Shown: positions 41,703 through 49,700 of the stretch, piece after piece
How the letters are laid out: the number at the start of each line of letters is the position of its first letter
Numbering within the stretch: position 1 is the stretch's first letter
Origin: Arthrobacter ramosus
GTDB taxonomy: Bacteria > Actinomycetota > Actinomycetes > Actinomycetales > Micrococcaceae
Assembly: GCF_039535095.1 (NCBI RefSeq)
Contig: NZ_BAAAWN010000001.1
Coordinates: 620,001 to 684,000 of the forward strand
Length of the DNA: 64,000 bases
Reading direction: 5' to 3'
Notes under the pieces: model-generated
Seen by the model: only the letters and a program-made list of their open reading frames with translations
What the model was told of the DNA's origin: nothing
Database searches by the model: none
Program-made: the position numbers and the translations under genes

Positions 41703-41759
41703 ATGACCTCATCGGATTGGTCCTTGCCTGCCCTTTCGGGGCGATGTCGCAGGGCCTGA
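41703..41759 (+). CDS. 18-residue leader peptide, candidate cysteine-responsive attenuator
   Basis: ATG 41703 lies 6 nt after the -10 box, so this frame begins the mRNA. It encodes MTSSDWSLPALSGRCRRA and stops 43 nt before ssuA. A Cys-Arg-rich end is typical of actinobacterial leader peptides upstream of sulfur genes, where ribosome pausing at Cys codons controls downstream translation. TCCTT inside the frame (41721-41725) is complementary to the ssuA ribosome site AAGGA (41791-41795), and GGGCG in the frame can pair with CGCCC after it. Only one Cys codon is present, so the response may be weak or use Arg codons too. Confidence 0.6.
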   Translation: MTSSDWSLPALSGRCRRA

Positions 41760-41802
41760 TAAACGCCCAGCCCCTTCCGCAACGCATCCCAAGGATTCGC
41801 CC

Positions 41803-42957
41803 ATGTCAAACACCCCAGAACCCACGCCGCCTGCCTCGAACCCGGGAACCACCCGCATCGTCGCCGGCGAGAGCAACAAGCCCAAGCGCCGACGCACGCT
41901 CGAGATCGGCATCGCCGTCGGGCTCGTCCTGCTGATCGGTGCCGGCGCCGCCGTCGCATCGGTTGTCGCGAAGAACAACGAAACCCAGGCCGCGGCAATA
42001 ACGACACCCGCGGCGGAACTCCGGCTCGGCTACTTCGGCAACGTCACCCACGCCCCCGCACTGGTCGGGGTGAGCAAGGGCATCATCGCCGGCAAGCTGG
42101 GCAGCACCAAGCTCACCACCCAGATCTTCAACGCCGGACCGGCCGCCATCGAGGCCCTGAACGCCGGCGCGATCGACGCCGCCTACCTTGGTCCCAACCC
42201 GGCCATCAACTCCTTCGTCCAGAGCAAGGGCGCCTCCATCAGCATCATCGCCGGCGCAGCTTCCGGGGGCGCTCAGCTGGTGGTCAAGCCCGGCATCAAC
42301 TCTGCCGCGGACCTCAAGGGCAAGACCCTCGCCTCGCCCCAGCTCGGCGGCACCCAGGACGTGGCACTGCGCGCCTGGCTCGGCAAGCAGGGCCTGAAGA
42401 CCAACCCGAACGGCGGGGGCGACGTCGCCATCAACCCGAGCGACAACGCCCAGACCCTCAAGCTCTTCCAAGACGGAAAGCTCGACGGCGCGTGGCTGCC
42501 CGAGCCCTGGGCCTCCCGTCTGGTGCTCCAGGCCGGAGGCAAGGTGCTCGTGGACGAGAAGGACCTGTGGGACAAGGGACAATTCCCCACCACCATCCTG
42601 ATCGTGAGCAAGAAGTTCGCCGCCGACCACCCGCAGACCGTGACCGCCCTCCTCCAGGGCCACGAAGCCTCCGTCAACTGGCTCAACACGGCCCCGGCCG
42701 CCGACAAGGCCACCGCCATCAACGCCGCGCTGAAGGCGACCGCCGGCAGCACCCTCCCGGCCGACGTCATCGACCGATCCCTGAAGAACATCACCTTCAC
42801 CGTGGACCCGCTCGCCGGAACCTACAAGAAGCTCCTCCAGGACGGCGTCGACGCCGGCATCACGAAACCCGCCGACATCAACGGCGTCTTCGACCTCCGC
42901 GCCCTCAACAGCGTGACCGGGCAGAAGACCTCGGCCGCAGGACTGGGCCAAGACTGA
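41803..42957 (+). CDS. SsuA/TauA-type ABC substrate-binding protein, membrane-anchored
   Basis: 384 residues. After a soluble N-terminus (about 30 residues) and RRR, one membrane segment (LEIGIAVGLVLLIGAGAAVA) anchors the protein; there is no lipobox. The domain is of the NMT1/SsuA type: LRLGYFGNVTHAPALVG, AIDAAYLGPNPAINSF, IIAGAASGGAQLVV, LASPQLGGTQDVALRAWL. Family members bind aliphatic sulfonates, taurine or nitrate. Position behind cysN and a sulfur promoter favours a sulfur source. The start is ATG 41803 behind AAGGA. A 66-bp palindrome lies between it and the ATPase gene. Confidence 0.85.
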   Translation: MSNTPEPTPPASNPGTTRIVAGESNKPKRRRTLEIGIAVGLVLLIGAGAAVASVVAKNNETQAAAITTPAAELRLGYFGNVTHAPALVGVSKGIIAGKLGSTKLTTQIFNAGPAAIEALNAGAIDAAYLGPNPAINSFVQSKGASISIIAGAASGGAQLVVKPGINSAADLKGKTLASPQLGGTQDVALRAWLGKQGLKTNPNGGGDVAINPSDNAQTLKLFQDGKLDGAWLPEPWASRLVLQAGGKVLVDEKDLWDKGQFPTTILIVSKKFAADHPQTVTALLQGHEASVNWLNTAPAADKATAINAALKATAGSTLPADVIDRSLKNITFTVDPLAGTYKKLLQDGVDAGITKPADINGVFDLRALNSVTGQKTSAAGLGQD

Positions 42958-42967
42958 ACCGCCAAGG

Positions 42968-43033
42968 CCCAACTGACTCGCAGTTGTTGTCGTTTTGAAG
43001 GCTCATAACGACAACAACTGCCAGCCAGTTGGG
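42968..43033. repeat. 66-bp palindromic repeat, family 1, copy 4, inside the ssu operon
   Basis: From CCCAACTGACTCGCAGTTG to GCCAGCCAGTTGGG. It lies 11 bp after the ssuA-type stop and 41 bp before the ATPase start. A hairpin here could stabilise the binding-protein message relative to the downstream genes. Confidence 0.9.
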
Positions 43034-43073
43034 TGCACATTCAACAACGAAGCAACGAACGAAGGACGGGACC

Positions 43074-43811
43074 ATGCCAGTCGTACTGGAACATCTGGGT
43101 AAACGCTTCGGCGACGGCGCCCCGGTGCTGGACGACGTCAACGCCACCATCCAGCAAGGCGAGTTCGTCGCCCTGCTCGGTGCGTCCGGCTGCGGCAAAT
43201 CCACCCTGCTGAACATCCTCGCGGGGCTGGACCAGCCGACGTCGGGCGCCCTGGAGGTGCCCAGCGACGGTGCCGCCTTCATGTTCCAGGATTCGGCGCT
43301 GTTTCCGTGGCTCACTGCCCGCGGCAATATCGAACTCGCACTGAAGCTCGCCGACAAGTCCGGCAGCCTGAGCAAAGCGTCGCGTGCTGCCCGTGCGGGC
43401 GAGTTGCTGGACCTCGTCCATTTGGGTGGCGCGGGGGACAAGCGCCCGCACGAACTCTCCGGCGGCATGCGGCAGCGCGTTGCCCTGGCCCGCGCCTTGG
43501 CCCAGGACCGGCAGCTGTTGCTGATGGACGAGCCGTTCGCTGCGCTCGACGCCATCACCCGTGACCTTCTGCACGACGAGCTCGAGCGGATTTGGAAGGA
43601 AACCGGCCGCACCATCGTGTTCGTGACGCACAACGTGCGCGAAGCCGTGAGGCTCGGCCAGCGGGTCCTGCTGCTGTCCTCCCGTCCGGGACGGGTCGTG
43701 GCCGAGTGGAACGTCACCGAGGAACACCGGACCGACGCCGGCCGTGCCGGGGAACTGACCGGAACCATTACCCGCCGCCTGCGCGAGGAGATCCGCCGCC
43801 ATGCCAATTGA
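43074..43811 (+). CDS. SsuB/TauB-type ABC transporter ATPase
   Basis: 245 residues: LLGASGCGKSTLLNI (Walker A), AAFMFQDSALFPWLTARGN (Q-loop with the LFPW of this family), LSGGMRQRVALARA (signature), LLMDEPFAALDAITRD (Walker B) and FVTHNVREAVRLG (switch His). The start is ATG 43074 behind GAAGGA. It overlaps the permease gene by 11 bp. It energises import of the ligand bound by the protein encoded at 41803. Confidence 0.92.
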   Translation: MPVVLEHLGKRFGDGAPVLDDVNATIQQGEFVALLGASGCGKSTLLNILAGLDQPTSGALEVPSDGAAFMFQDSALFPWLTARGNIELALKLADKSGSLSKASRAARAGELLDLVHLGGAGDKRPHELSGGMRQRVALARALAQDRQLLLMDEPFAALDAITRDLLHDELERIWKETGRTIVFVTHNVREAVRLGQRVLLLSSRPGRVVAEWNVTEEHRTDAGRAGELTGTITRRLREEIRRHAN

Positions 43812-44751
43812 ACAGGAAACCCGACTCGTCGAGGGCGAGACTGTCGAGCAAGCTCCGCAGTCCCGCCACATCACCTCGCCGTCCCTGAAGGGAAACCCGG
43901 ACGAACTCCGCGACCTCGAGGCCGGCCTGGACAAGTTGCAGTCGGATGCCCACCGCAAGGCGCGCATCGACTGGACCCGGATCATCCTCCCGATTGCGGC
44001 GCTCCTGGTCCTCATCCTGGCGTGGCAGTTTTACGTCTCCCTCGGTTTCAAGCGCCGGGACCAGGTTCCCGGCCCGCTCGACGTCCTGAGCCAGTTCGGT
44101 GCCCTCTGGGCCGAAGGCAAAGCCCAGGAAGCCGTCTGGACCTCACTTCAGCGCGGCGTGATCGGCTTCCTCATCAGCGTGGCCGTGGCTACTCCGGTGG
44201 GCCTGCTCCTGGCACAGGTGCAGCCGCTGCGCCGTGCCTTCGGACCGCTTATCTCCGGGCTCCAGGTGCTGCCGTCGGTGGCCTGGGTTCCGGCGGCGAT
44301 CATCTGGTTCGGGCTCTCGGACGGCACTGTGTACTTCGTCGTCCTCATGGGTGCCATCCCGTCCATCATCAACGGGCTGATTTCCGGCGTCGACCAGATC
44401 CCGCCGCAGTACCGGAGCGTCGGCAAGGTCCTCGGGGCCTCGCGACTGCAGATGGCGTTGCAGATCGTCCTGCCAGCGGCCCTCCCCGGATACCTTGGCG
44501 GCCTCAAGCAGGGGTGGGCTTTCTCCTGGCGATCGCTCATGGCCGCAGAAATCATCGCGGTGGGCGGCACCATCGGCTTCGGACTCGGTTCGCTCCTGGA
44601 CCAGGGCCGCACCTTGTCCGATATGGCCACGGTCATGTCCGCCATCCTGGCGATCTTGTTTGTCGGCATCCTGATCGAGCTCGTCGTGTTCGCCCCGATT
44701 GAGCGCCGCCTCCTCCTGCGCCGCGGCCTGCTGGCGGGGAGCACGCGCTAA
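43801..44751 (+). CDS. SsuC/TauC-type ABC transporter permease
   Basis: 316 residues with about six membrane segments after a 60-residue hydrophilic N-terminus. The family coupling region is YRSVGKVLGASRLQMALQIVLP, and LQVLPSVAWVPAAIIWFGL with SLMAAEIIAVGGTIGFGLG are SsuC/TauC signatures. The last gene of the operon; a GC-rich hairpin follows. No SsuD or SsuE gene follows directly, though two flavin-dependent LLM enzymes are encoded 1.4 and 2.6 kb downstream. Confidence 0.9.
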   Translation: MPIEQETRLVEGETVEQAPQSRHITSPSLKGNPDELRDLEAGLDKLQSDAHRKARIDWTRIILPIAALLVLILAWQFYVSLGFKRRDQVPGPLDVLSQFGALWAEGKAQEAVWTSLQRGVIGFLISVAVATPVGLLLAQVQPLRRAFGPLISGLQVLPSVAWVPAAIIWFGLSDGTVYFVVLMGAIPSIINGLISGVDQIPPQYRSVGKVLGASRLQMALQIVLPAALPGYLGGLKQGWAFSWRSLMAAEIIAVGGTIGFGLGSLLDQGRTLSDMATVMSAILAILFVGILIELVVFAPIERRLLLRRGLLAGSTR

Positions 44752-44781
44752 CGGCACCCGAACGCTCAACACAACCGAAAC

Positions 44782-44820
44782 GCAGGGCCCGACGGCGACT
44801 TCCGCCGTCGGGCCCTTGCG
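44782..44820 (+). terminator. GC-rich hairpin after the ssu operon
   Basis: GCAGGGCCCGACGGCG and CGCCGTCGGGCCCTTGC pair around a short loop. No T-run is seen, but the position between the permease stop and the MarR promoter fits a terminator. Confidence 0.55.
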
Positions 44821-44848
44821 TTCCCCGCCATCACTATCTCCTAGGTGA

Positions 44849-44901
44849 TTGACGCATCAATATTGACACGTCAACTACTTGCGATATGATTGACGTGTCA
44901 A
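44849..44901 (+). promoter_or_regulatory. MarR promoter with three TTGAC-type operator sites
   Basis: Sites: TTGACGCATCAA (44849), TTGACACGTCAA (44863) and TTGACGTGTCAA (44890); the last two are exact reverse complements. The -35 box TTGACA (44863) lies in the second site, and the -10 box TATGAT (44885) touches the third, with 16-bp spacing. This is a typical autorepression layout. Confidence 0.7.
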
Positions 44902-44917
44902 TGAGATGGGGTGCAAG

Positions 44918-45439
44918 ATGGTGACACAGGGCGATCTGACTGCCGGTGCGGTAGTGCGGCGGCGTATGACGGCGGGAGAGCTCGCGATTTGGCGGTTGTT
45001 GCTCGATACGACCGGGGAGCTTCGGAAAATTCTGGGTACCGAGTTGCAGGGGTCGAATCTTTCACCAGCGGACTATCAGGTCCTCCTGGCCCTCAGCGAG
45101 GCGGACGGCAGCCGGATGCGCTCATCAGAGCTCGCGTCCGCCATTGACTGGGAACGAAGCCGGCTGTCGCATCACCTGGGACGGATGGAGCGACGCGGCC
45201 TGATCCGCCGTGACGAGTGTGCCACCGACAGCCGTGGTGCTGAAGTCTCGCTCACCGACGACGGGGCGGAAGCCTTCCGGCGTGCAAGCGCGCCCCATAT
45301 GAAGGCCATCAAGAAGCACTTCGTCGACGCCTTGACTCCCGGGCAGTTCGAGTCACTCGCCGATATCCTTCAGTCGCTGCAGGCCCATCTCCACCCTGAA
45401 TCGACTGTCGCCCGTGGCGGGGAGGGGGGTCGTTCATGA
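44918..45439 (+). CDS. MarR-family transcriptional regulator
   Basis: 173 residues. LSPADYQVLLALSEADG, MRSSELASAIDWERSRLSHH and RMERRGLIRRDECATDSRGAEVSLTDDG are the winged-helix core of MarR proteins, with the wing carrying D-RG. It binds as a dimer to palindromic sites, probably the TTGAC sites in its own promoter, and is released by a small ligand. ATG 44918 is chosen (GATGGGG upstream); ATG 44906 is also possible. Its stop overlaps the next gene by 4 bp, so it controls an operon with an NADP-binding protein and an LLM flavoenzyme. Confidence 0.87.
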   Translation: MVTQGDLTAGAVVRRRMTAGELAIWRLLLDTTGELRKILGTELQGSNLSPADYQVLLALSEADGSRMRSSELASAIDWERSRLSHHLGRMERRGLIRRDECATDSRGAEVSLTDDGAEAFRRASAPHMKAIKKHFVDALTPGQFESLADILQSLQAHLHPESTVARGGEGGRS

Positions 45440-46101
45440 TCAGCGGAATGTTGTCGCCCCTGGGGGCGCCGCGGATTGCAGTGCTTGGAGCGGGGCACGT
45501 CGGCCCTGTGATCGCCCGGGTCGCGATCGACGCCGGCTATCACGTGTCGATCGCGGCCTCTGGTGACCCCGGCAAGATCGCCCTTATTACCCGTGTGCTG
45601 GTACCAGGGGCTGAGCCACGGTGGGCAGCCGACGCTGTCAGTGACGCCGACATTGTGGTGCTGGCCATCCCGCTGCACAAGTTTGAGGCCTTCGACCATG
45701 CCCTGGTGGCCGACAAGCTCGTCGTTGACACGATGAATTACTGGCCCCCCATCGACGGCGTGCGTGAGATGTTCGAAGACAGCGGGGCCGGCAGTAGCGA
45801 GATCGTTCAGGATCGGCTTCACCTATCGACGATCGTTAAGACACTCAACCACATCGGCTACCACGAATTGGAAGACGAACGCCGACCCCTCGGGTCCCGG
45901 GAACGCCGCGCGCTCGGCGTCGCTGGCGACGACCCAGGCGCCGTGGCCGTCGTGGCTGAAGTGATCGAGCGTATCGGCTACGACGCCGTCAGGCTGGACA
46001 GCCTGCGCGCCGGCCGTCTTCTCCAACCCGGCGGGCCTGTCTTTGGTGTACCGCTCGGCCGAACCGCGTTCGAGCTGGCCACCCGCGTCGGAGCCGCATA
46101 A
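45436..46101 (+). CDS. F420H2:NADP oxidoreductase-like NAD(P)-binding protein
   Basis: 221 residues with an N-terminal Rossmann fold, RIAVLGAGHVGPVIARVAID, then SDADIVVLAIPLHKFEAF and DTMNYWPPIDGVRE. This matches the F420-dependent NADP reductase-like / ProC-like fold (NADP-binding F420 family). The C-terminal helix region includes VIERIGYDAVRLDSLRAGRLLQPGG. Placement between a MarR regulator and an LLM flavoenzyme suggests supply or recycling of a reduced cofactor. Whether F420 is used is unknown. Confidence 0.7.
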   Translation: MISGMLSPLGAPRIAVLGAGHVGPVIARVAIDAGYHVSIAASGDPGKIALITRVLVPGAEPRWAADAVSDADIVVLAIPLHKFEAFDHALVADKLVVDTMNYWPPIDGVREMFEDSGAGSSEIVQDRLHLSTIVKTLNHIGYHELEDERRPLGSRERRALGVAGDDPGAVAVVAEVIERIGYDAVRLDSLRAGRLLQPGGPVFGVPLGRTAFELATRVGAA

Positions 46102-46152
46102 GAGCCGCCGCGAGCCGTTTGTCCAACCAACACCAGGAAAGAGAGATCCGAC

Positions 46153-47235
46153 GTGACAACAGCACCTTCACCCCCCGTACGCGCTACTGCGGGCGAAGCA
46201 GCGCAATTCCCGCTTGTCTTCGGTATGGACACGTTCGGCGACCGCACCAGCGATGATGAAGGCCGCCTACAGTCACACGCCCAAACGATTCGCGACGTCG
46301 TCGAACAGGGCGTGCTTGCCGACCAAGTCGGTATCGACTTCATCGGGATCGGTGAACACCACACCGATGACTTCCCCTTGTCGGCGGCCGACGTGGTGCT
46401 CGCCGCGATCGCAGCGCGCACCGCTCGCATCCACGTCGGGTCGGCAGTCACCGTGCTGAGCTCCGACGATCCCGTCCGGGTGTTTCAGCGCTACTCCACG
46501 CTCAACGCCATCTCCGGCGGCCGTGCCGAAGTCATCCTCGGACGCGGCTCCAGCATCGACTCGTTCCCGCTGTTCGGATACGACCTTGCCGACTACGAGG
46601 GTCTTTTCGAGGAAAAGACCAACCTCTTCGCCGAGCTGCTCAAAGGTGGCCCGGTCACCTGGAACGGCAAGACCCGTGCACCGCTCAGCGACCAAGATGT
46701 CGTGCCGCACACCGAATCCGAACCTTTCCCGGTATGGATCGGCGTCGGCGGTAGCCCGCAGTCGGTCATCCGCGCCGCTGGCTACGGTTTCTCGCTGATG
46801 CTCGCGATCATCGGCGGATCCCCCGCGCGGTTTGCACCTTTCGCTCAGCTGTTCCATCAGGCCTTGGAACAATTCGGACAGGACCCCCGCCCGGTCGGAG
46901 TGCACTCGCCCGGGCACGTCGCCGCCACCGACGAGCAGGCGCGCGAAGAGTTCTGGCCACACTACTTGGAGACCATCCGTCGCTACAGCAAGATCCGAGG
47001 ATTCGCTATCCCGACCAGGGAATCGTTCGCATACGAGGTCGGGCCGCACGGAGCGCTCTACGTCGGGTCCCCGAAAACCGTCGCGCAGAAGATCGCGACA
47101 AACATGACCACCCTCGGCGCGAATCGTTTCGACCTGAAGTACGGCATGCCCGGTCTCGCGCAACACGCAATGCTGAGCAATATCGAGCTCTACGGCACCA
47201 AAGTCATCCCACTCGTCCGCCACCTCCTGGCTTGA
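46153..47235 (+). CDS. LLM-class flavin-dependent oxidoreductase (1)
   Basis: 360 residues of the bacterial luciferase-like superfamily. IDFIGIGEHHTDDFPLSA, ARIHVGSAVTVLSSDDPVRV and RAEVILGRGSSIDSFPLFGYD are the TIM-barrel landmarks; PFPVWIGVGGSPQSVIRAAGYG lies at the flavin-side end. The start is GTG 46153, behind GAGAG. It is the third gene of the MarR-led operon, 51 bp after the previous stop. Such enzymes use FMN or F420; the substrate is not evident. Confidence 0.82.
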   Translation: MTTAPSPPVRATAGEAAQFPLVFGMDTFGDRTSDDEGRLQSHAQTIRDVVEQGVLADQVGIDFIGIGEHHTDDFPLSAADVVLAAIAARTARIHVGSAVTVLSSDDPVRVFQRYSTLNAISGGRAEVILGRGSSIDSFPLFGYDLADYEGLFEEKTNLFAELLKGGPVTWNGKTRAPLSDQDVVPHTESEPFPVWIGVGGSPQSVIRAAGYGFSLMLAIIGGSPARFAPFAQLFHQALEQFGQDPRPVGVHSPGHVAATDEQAREEFWPHYLETIRRYSKIRGFAIPTRESFAYEVGPHGALYVGSPKTVAQKIATNMTTLGANRFDLKYGMPGLAQHAMLSNIELYGTKVIPLVRHLLA

Positions 47236-47316
47236 TCAGCTAGTGTCTGGCTGCGCTGATGGCTGGACGATGAAGGCCCAAGGAATGCCCGGGCCCACCC
47301 TGTGGTTGACGCCGGC

Positions 47317-48357
47317 ATGAAACGAATAGGTTTTCTTTCCTTCGGCCATTGGGGACCCGTCCAGGGCTCGCTGACTCGTTCGGCCCGAGACGCCTTGCTC
47401 CAAGGGATCGACCTCGCAGTCGCGGCCGAGGAACTCGGCATCAACGGAGCCTTCTTCCGCGTGCACCACTTTGCGCGCCAGCAAGCCTCGCCGTTCCCCC
47501 TGTTGGCGGCCATCGCGGCCCGGACCAGCCGGATCGAAATGGGCACGGGCGTGATCGACATGCGCTACGAAAACCCGCTGTACTTGGCTGAAGAAGCCGC
47601 GGCCACGGACCTCATCAGCCAAGGCAGGCTCCAGTTGGGCATCAGCCGTGGTTCACCCGAGCCGGCACTGCACGGCGCACGGTACTTCGGCTACGCGCCT
47701 GCCGAGGGTGAGGACGACGCAGCGATGGCCCGCCGCCACACCGCCGTTTTCCGGCATGCCATCGCGGGCCATGGAGTGGCCGAAGCCGATCCCTCCTTCA
47801 TGGGCGGCGGCCGTGGCCTCCTGCCGATCCAGCCGACGTCGCCCGGTCTGCCGCGGCGCATCTGGTGGGGCGCCGGCACCCGCAAGACCGCCGTCTGGGC
47901 CGCGGAACAAGGCATGAACCTCATGAGTTCCACCCTGCTCACAGAGGACACAGGAGTTCCCTTCGACCAGCTCCAGGCCGAACAGATCAGCATGTTCCGG
48001 GAGGCGTGGGCGGCCGCGGGACACGGTTTTGAGCCGCGCGTTTCGGTCAGTCGCAGCATCATTCCCGTGGTTGACGCTGTGGACGAACGCTATTTCGGGC
48101 TGCGCGCGCAGGTGGATAACCGGGACCAAGTGGGCATGCTCGACGGTGCCCTGTCGCGGTTCGGCAAGAGCTACGTCGGCCCACCGGATGCCTTGGCCGA
48201 GGAACTCGCGCAGGACGCCGCGGTCCAAGCTGCGGACACAGTGCTGGTTACCGTGCCCAACCAACTCGGGGTGGAATACAACGTCAAGCTGCTCGGCAAC
48301 ATCGCCAAATACGTGGCTCCGGCGATTGGCTGGGAGGCGCCCGCCGCGCAGGCGTAA
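47317..48357 (+). CDS. LLM-class flavin-dependent oxidoreductase (2)
   Basis: 346 residues, another luciferase-like enzyme but not a close duplicate of the one before. GINGAFFRVHHFARQ, RIEMGTGVIDMRYENPLYLAEEAAA and GRLQLGISRGSPEPAL mark the barrel. It ends VEYNVKLLGNIAKYVAPAIGW. ATG 47317 (MKRIGFLSFGHW) is chosen; an upstream in-frame GTG at 47302 is weaker. The 81-bp gap to the upstream gene and the lack of overlap suggest a separate promoter or a loose operon end. SsuD desulfonase belongs to this superfamily, so an organosulfur role is possible given the nearby importer. Confidence 0.8.
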   Translation: MKRIGFLSFGHWGPVQGSLTRSARDALLQGIDLAVAAEELGINGAFFRVHHFARQQASPFPLLAAIAARTSRIEMGTGVIDMRYENPLYLAEEAAATDLISQGRLQLGISRGSPEPALHGARYFGYAPAEGEDDAAMARRHTAVFRHAIAGHGVAEADPSFMGGGRGLLPIQPTSPGLPRRIWWGAGTRKTAVWAAEQGMNLMSSTLLTEDTGVPFDQLQAEQISMFREAWAAAGHGFEPRVSVSRSIIPVVDAVDERYFGLRAQVDNRDQVGMLDGALSRFGKSYVGPPDALAEELAQDAAVQAADTVLVTVPNQLGVEYNVKLLGNIAKYVAPAIGWEAPAAQA

Positions 48358-48378
48358 TGTGACGCCGGGTTACCTAGC

Positions 48379-48430
48379 GTGAACTGGTGTTTCCGGACCT
48401 TTGAAGCATGTTACGGCCCGGCCCTACAGT
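48379..48430 (+). promoter_or_regulatory. sulfur-gene promoter B (cysG), leaderless
   Basis: GTGAACTGGTGTTTCCGG at 48379-48396, 4 nt, TTGAAG at 48401, 18 bp, TACAGT at 48425-48430, then 6 nt to ATG 48437. The block GTTTCC(C)GGACCTTTG is shared almost exactly with promoter A. Confidence 0.65.
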
Positions 48431-48436
48431 TTTTTC

Positions 48437-49693
48437 ATGGCAATACAGGACATCTACCCCACAGCGCTGCGGCTGCTTGGCCGCCCGGTGCTGGTGGTGG
48501 GCGGCGGACCCGTGGCTGCGCGACGCGCCAAGGGACTGCTCGACGCCGGCGCACGGGTGACCGTGGTCGCGCCGCTTGCCTCTGACGCGCTCCGCGAACT
48601 CGCCGCTTCCGGCCTGCTCACCTGGGAGCCGCGCACTTACCTTTCTTCCGACGTCGACGGCGTCTGGTTCGTCCAGACGGCCACCGGCGTTGCCGCTGTG
48701 GACGCCCAGGTAGCGGCCGACGCCGAGGCGCAGCGCATCTGGTGCGTCAACGCCTCGGACCACGAATCCTCGGCAGCCTGGACACCCGCCGTCGCCGTTG
48801 TTGACGACGTCAAGATCGCCATCAACGCCGGGGGAGACCCCCGCCGTGCCATGGCCTTGCGCGACGCCGTTGCCACCGCACTTGAGACGGGAGACCTGCC
48901 GCTCCGCCGTCGTCGTGCTTCGACCGGAAGCGTCGCCCTCGTGGGTGGCGGTCCTGGAGACTCCGGGCTCATCACGGTCCGCGGCCGTCGCCTGCTGGGC
49001 CAGGCCGACGTCGTCGTCGCGGACCGCCTCGGGCCCCGCGACCTGCTGCAGGAACTTGCTCCGGACGTCCGCGTGATTGAGGTCGGCAAGACCCCCGGCC
49101 ACCACCCCGTGCCGCAACTGGAGATCAACCGGATCCTCGTCGAGGAAGCCCTGGCCGGCCACCGTGTGGTCCGGCTCAAAGGCGGCGACCCCTACGTCCT
49201 GGGCCGCGGTGGCGAGGAAGCGGAATTCTGCCGGCAGAACGGCGTCGAGGTTGAAGTGGTTCCCGGTGTCACTTCGGCGATCTCCGTGCCGGCGGCAGCA
49301 GGCATTCCCGTGACGCACCGCGGACTTGCGAAGGGCTTCAGCGTGGTGACCGGCCACGAGGAACTCTCCGAGGTCCCCGCCCGTCCCGACCACACCGTGA
49401 TCCTGCTCATGGGTGTCGCTAAACTCCGCGAATCCGCCGCTGCACTCGCGGCATCCGGAATGCCCTTGGATACGCCAGTAGGTATCGTAGAGAACGGCTA
49501 CATGCCCGAACAGCGCGTCACGATCGGCACCCTCGCAACCATTGCAGACCAAGCCGAGGCCGCCGGCGTCGCAAATCCTGCAGTGATTGTGATCGGTGAC
49601 GTGGTGCGTGTCAGCCCGTTTGCCCCCGAACATTTCAAGACCGCTGACTACAGCACCCTGAGCCCCAACAAGCCCCGCGTCGTTACCCCTTAG
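48437..49693 (+). CDS. cysG: siroheme synthase: precorrin-2 dehydrogenase fused to uroporphyrinogen-III methyltransferase
   Basis: 418 residues. N-terminal dehydrogenase domain: VLVVGGGPVAARRAKGLLDA, then VWFVQTATG and VNASDHESSAAW. C-terminal SUMT domain from about residue 165: VALVGGGPGDSGLITVRG, VVVADRL, VRLKGGDPYVLGRGGEEAEF, VPGVTSAISVPAAAGIPVTHRG and GVAKLRESAAAL. Together they turn uroporphyrinogen III into sirohydrochlorin. Iron insertion is then by CbiX (35703) or by the dehydrogenase domain itself, as in E. coli CysG. It serves sulfite reductase, whose promoter it shares in sequence. The start is ATG 48437. Confidence 0.92.
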   Translation: MAIQDIYPTALRLLGRPVLVVGGGPVAARRAKGLLDAGARVTVVAPLASDALRELAASGLLTWEPRTYLSSDVDGVWFVQTATGVAAVDAQVAADAEAQRIWCVNASDHESSAAWTPAVAVVDDVKIAINAGGDPRRAMALRDAVATALETGDLPLRRRRASTGSVALVGGGPGDSGLITVRGRRLLGQADVVVADRLGPRDLLQELAPDVRVIEVGKTPGHHPVPQLEINRILVEEALAGHRVVRLKGGDPYVLGRGGEEAEFCRQNGVEVEVVPGVTSAISVPAAAGIPVTHRGLAKGFSVVTGHEELSEVPARPDHTVILLMGVAKLRESAAALAASGMPLDTPVGIVENGYMPEQRVTIGTLATIADQAEAAGVANPAVIVIGDVVRVSPFAPEHFKTADYSTLSPNKPRVVTP

Positions 49694-49700
49694 CCCCTCA

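Noticed and set aside
44118..44120. tRNA or rRNA genes anywhere in the window
   Set aside because: I looked for TTC-anticodon-loop patterns, CCA-like ends and conserved rRNA blocks in the intergenic spaces and saw none; most gaps are explained by repeats and promoters. A covariance-model search would be decisive.
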